Source: CAZMVY01 sp964569765
GTDB taxonomy: Bacteria > Planctomycetota > Phycisphaerae > UBA1845 > PWPN01
Reading direction: 5' to 3'
NCBI GenBank assembly: GCA_964569765.1
Contig: CAZMVY010000126.1
Span: forward strand, 1 to 13,976
DNA: 13,976 bases
Shown in pieces: positions 13,828 to 13,976 of the stretch. The notes under the pieces were generated by a model, which was not told the DNA's origin, did no database searches, and was given only the letters and a program-made list of their open reading frames with translations. Each line of letters starts with the position of its first letter. The first letter of the stretch is position 1. The translations under genes were made by a program, and so were the position numbers.

Positions 13828-13976
13828 TCAGAACTTCGTCTGGCTGATCTTGTAATCGCGAACCACATCATTCTGGTCGAAGTAGATGATGAGCATGACG
13901 GTGGTTTCGGACCGTTCGGTCGAACCGACACCGCCGCCCAGCCCCCCGCCGCCCAAACCGCCGCTGCCGCCGCCAC
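13828..13976 (-). CDS. C-terminal end of a Gly-rich, SmpA/OmlA-like protein (partial)
   Basis: The gene enters from the right edge; only the last 48 residues are visible. The first part is a Gly-rich linker (GGGSGGLGGGGLGGGVGS), followed by TTVMLIIYFDQNDVVRDYKI and the end SQTKF. The 'YFDxNxVVRDY' strand-turn-strand is typical of the C-terminus of small SmpA/OmlA (BamE-like) lipoproteins, where it usually reads as a beta hairpin. With so little sequence this is a resemblance, not an assignment. It is directly upstream of the lipoprotein gene at 13304-13816, in the same operon. A Gly run inside such a domain is unusual. Confidence 0.65.
   Translation of the reverse strand, partial: GGGSGGLGGGGLGGGVGSTERSETTVMLIIYFDQNDVVRDYKISQTKF

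Overview
The window is a GC-rich bacterial chromosomal segment with 12 supportable protein genes, one of them cut by the right edge. I see no rRNA, tRNA, CRISPR array, transposase or phage gene. The host is probably a Gram-negative-type bacterium, since there are two probable outer-membrane lipoprotein-type genes at the right end. The HDOD-histidine kinase, the N-terminal-HTH response regulator and the small CxxC zinc-ribbon protein are reminiscent of Planctomycetota (perhaps Phycisphaerae-like), but that placement is inference from gene style, not a search.

Layout. Positions 295-3947 (minus strand) hold a three-gene signalling cassette. It is read as an excisionase/MerR-like HTH fused to a receiver domain (3342-3947), then an HDOD + sensor + histidine kinase protein (1041-3323), then a single-receiver protein whose phospho-acceptor Asp is a Glu (295-852). 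A good sigma70-type promoter and a set of inverted repeats sit just upstream of the first gene. Positions 4083-9287 (minus) hold the two subunits of the tRNA wobble-uridine modification enzyme, mnmG (4083-5999) and mnmE (7890-9287). Between them lie a DUF1611/DgcN-like ATP-binding protein (6111-7160) and a very small gene for a 22-residue Lys-rich peptide (7328-7396) with a near-perfect ribosome binding site and its own terminator. A nucleoside hydrolase (9289-10215) precedes mnmE with a one-base gap.

Divergently from the hydrolase, on the plus strand, come galK (10300-11469, with a recognisable promoter), trpD (11577-12584) and a 92-residue protein with two CxxC knuckles (12829-13107). Facing them on the minus strand at the right end are a lipoprotein (13304-13816) and, upstream of it in the same operon, the C-terminal end of a Gly-rich protein that resembles SmpA/OmlA-type lipoproteins (13828-13976, partial).

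How they fit together. MnmE and MnmG act as one complex. The signalling cassette plausibly forms a closed circuit: the kinase feeds the HTH-receiver protein, which still has its Asp, and that protein could bind the repeats at its own promoter, while the Glu-receiver protein may be a phosphorylation-independent, constitutively 'on' partner. The most notable items are that cassette, the 22-residue basic peptide gene, and a repeat-encoded peptide insertion inside MnmG.
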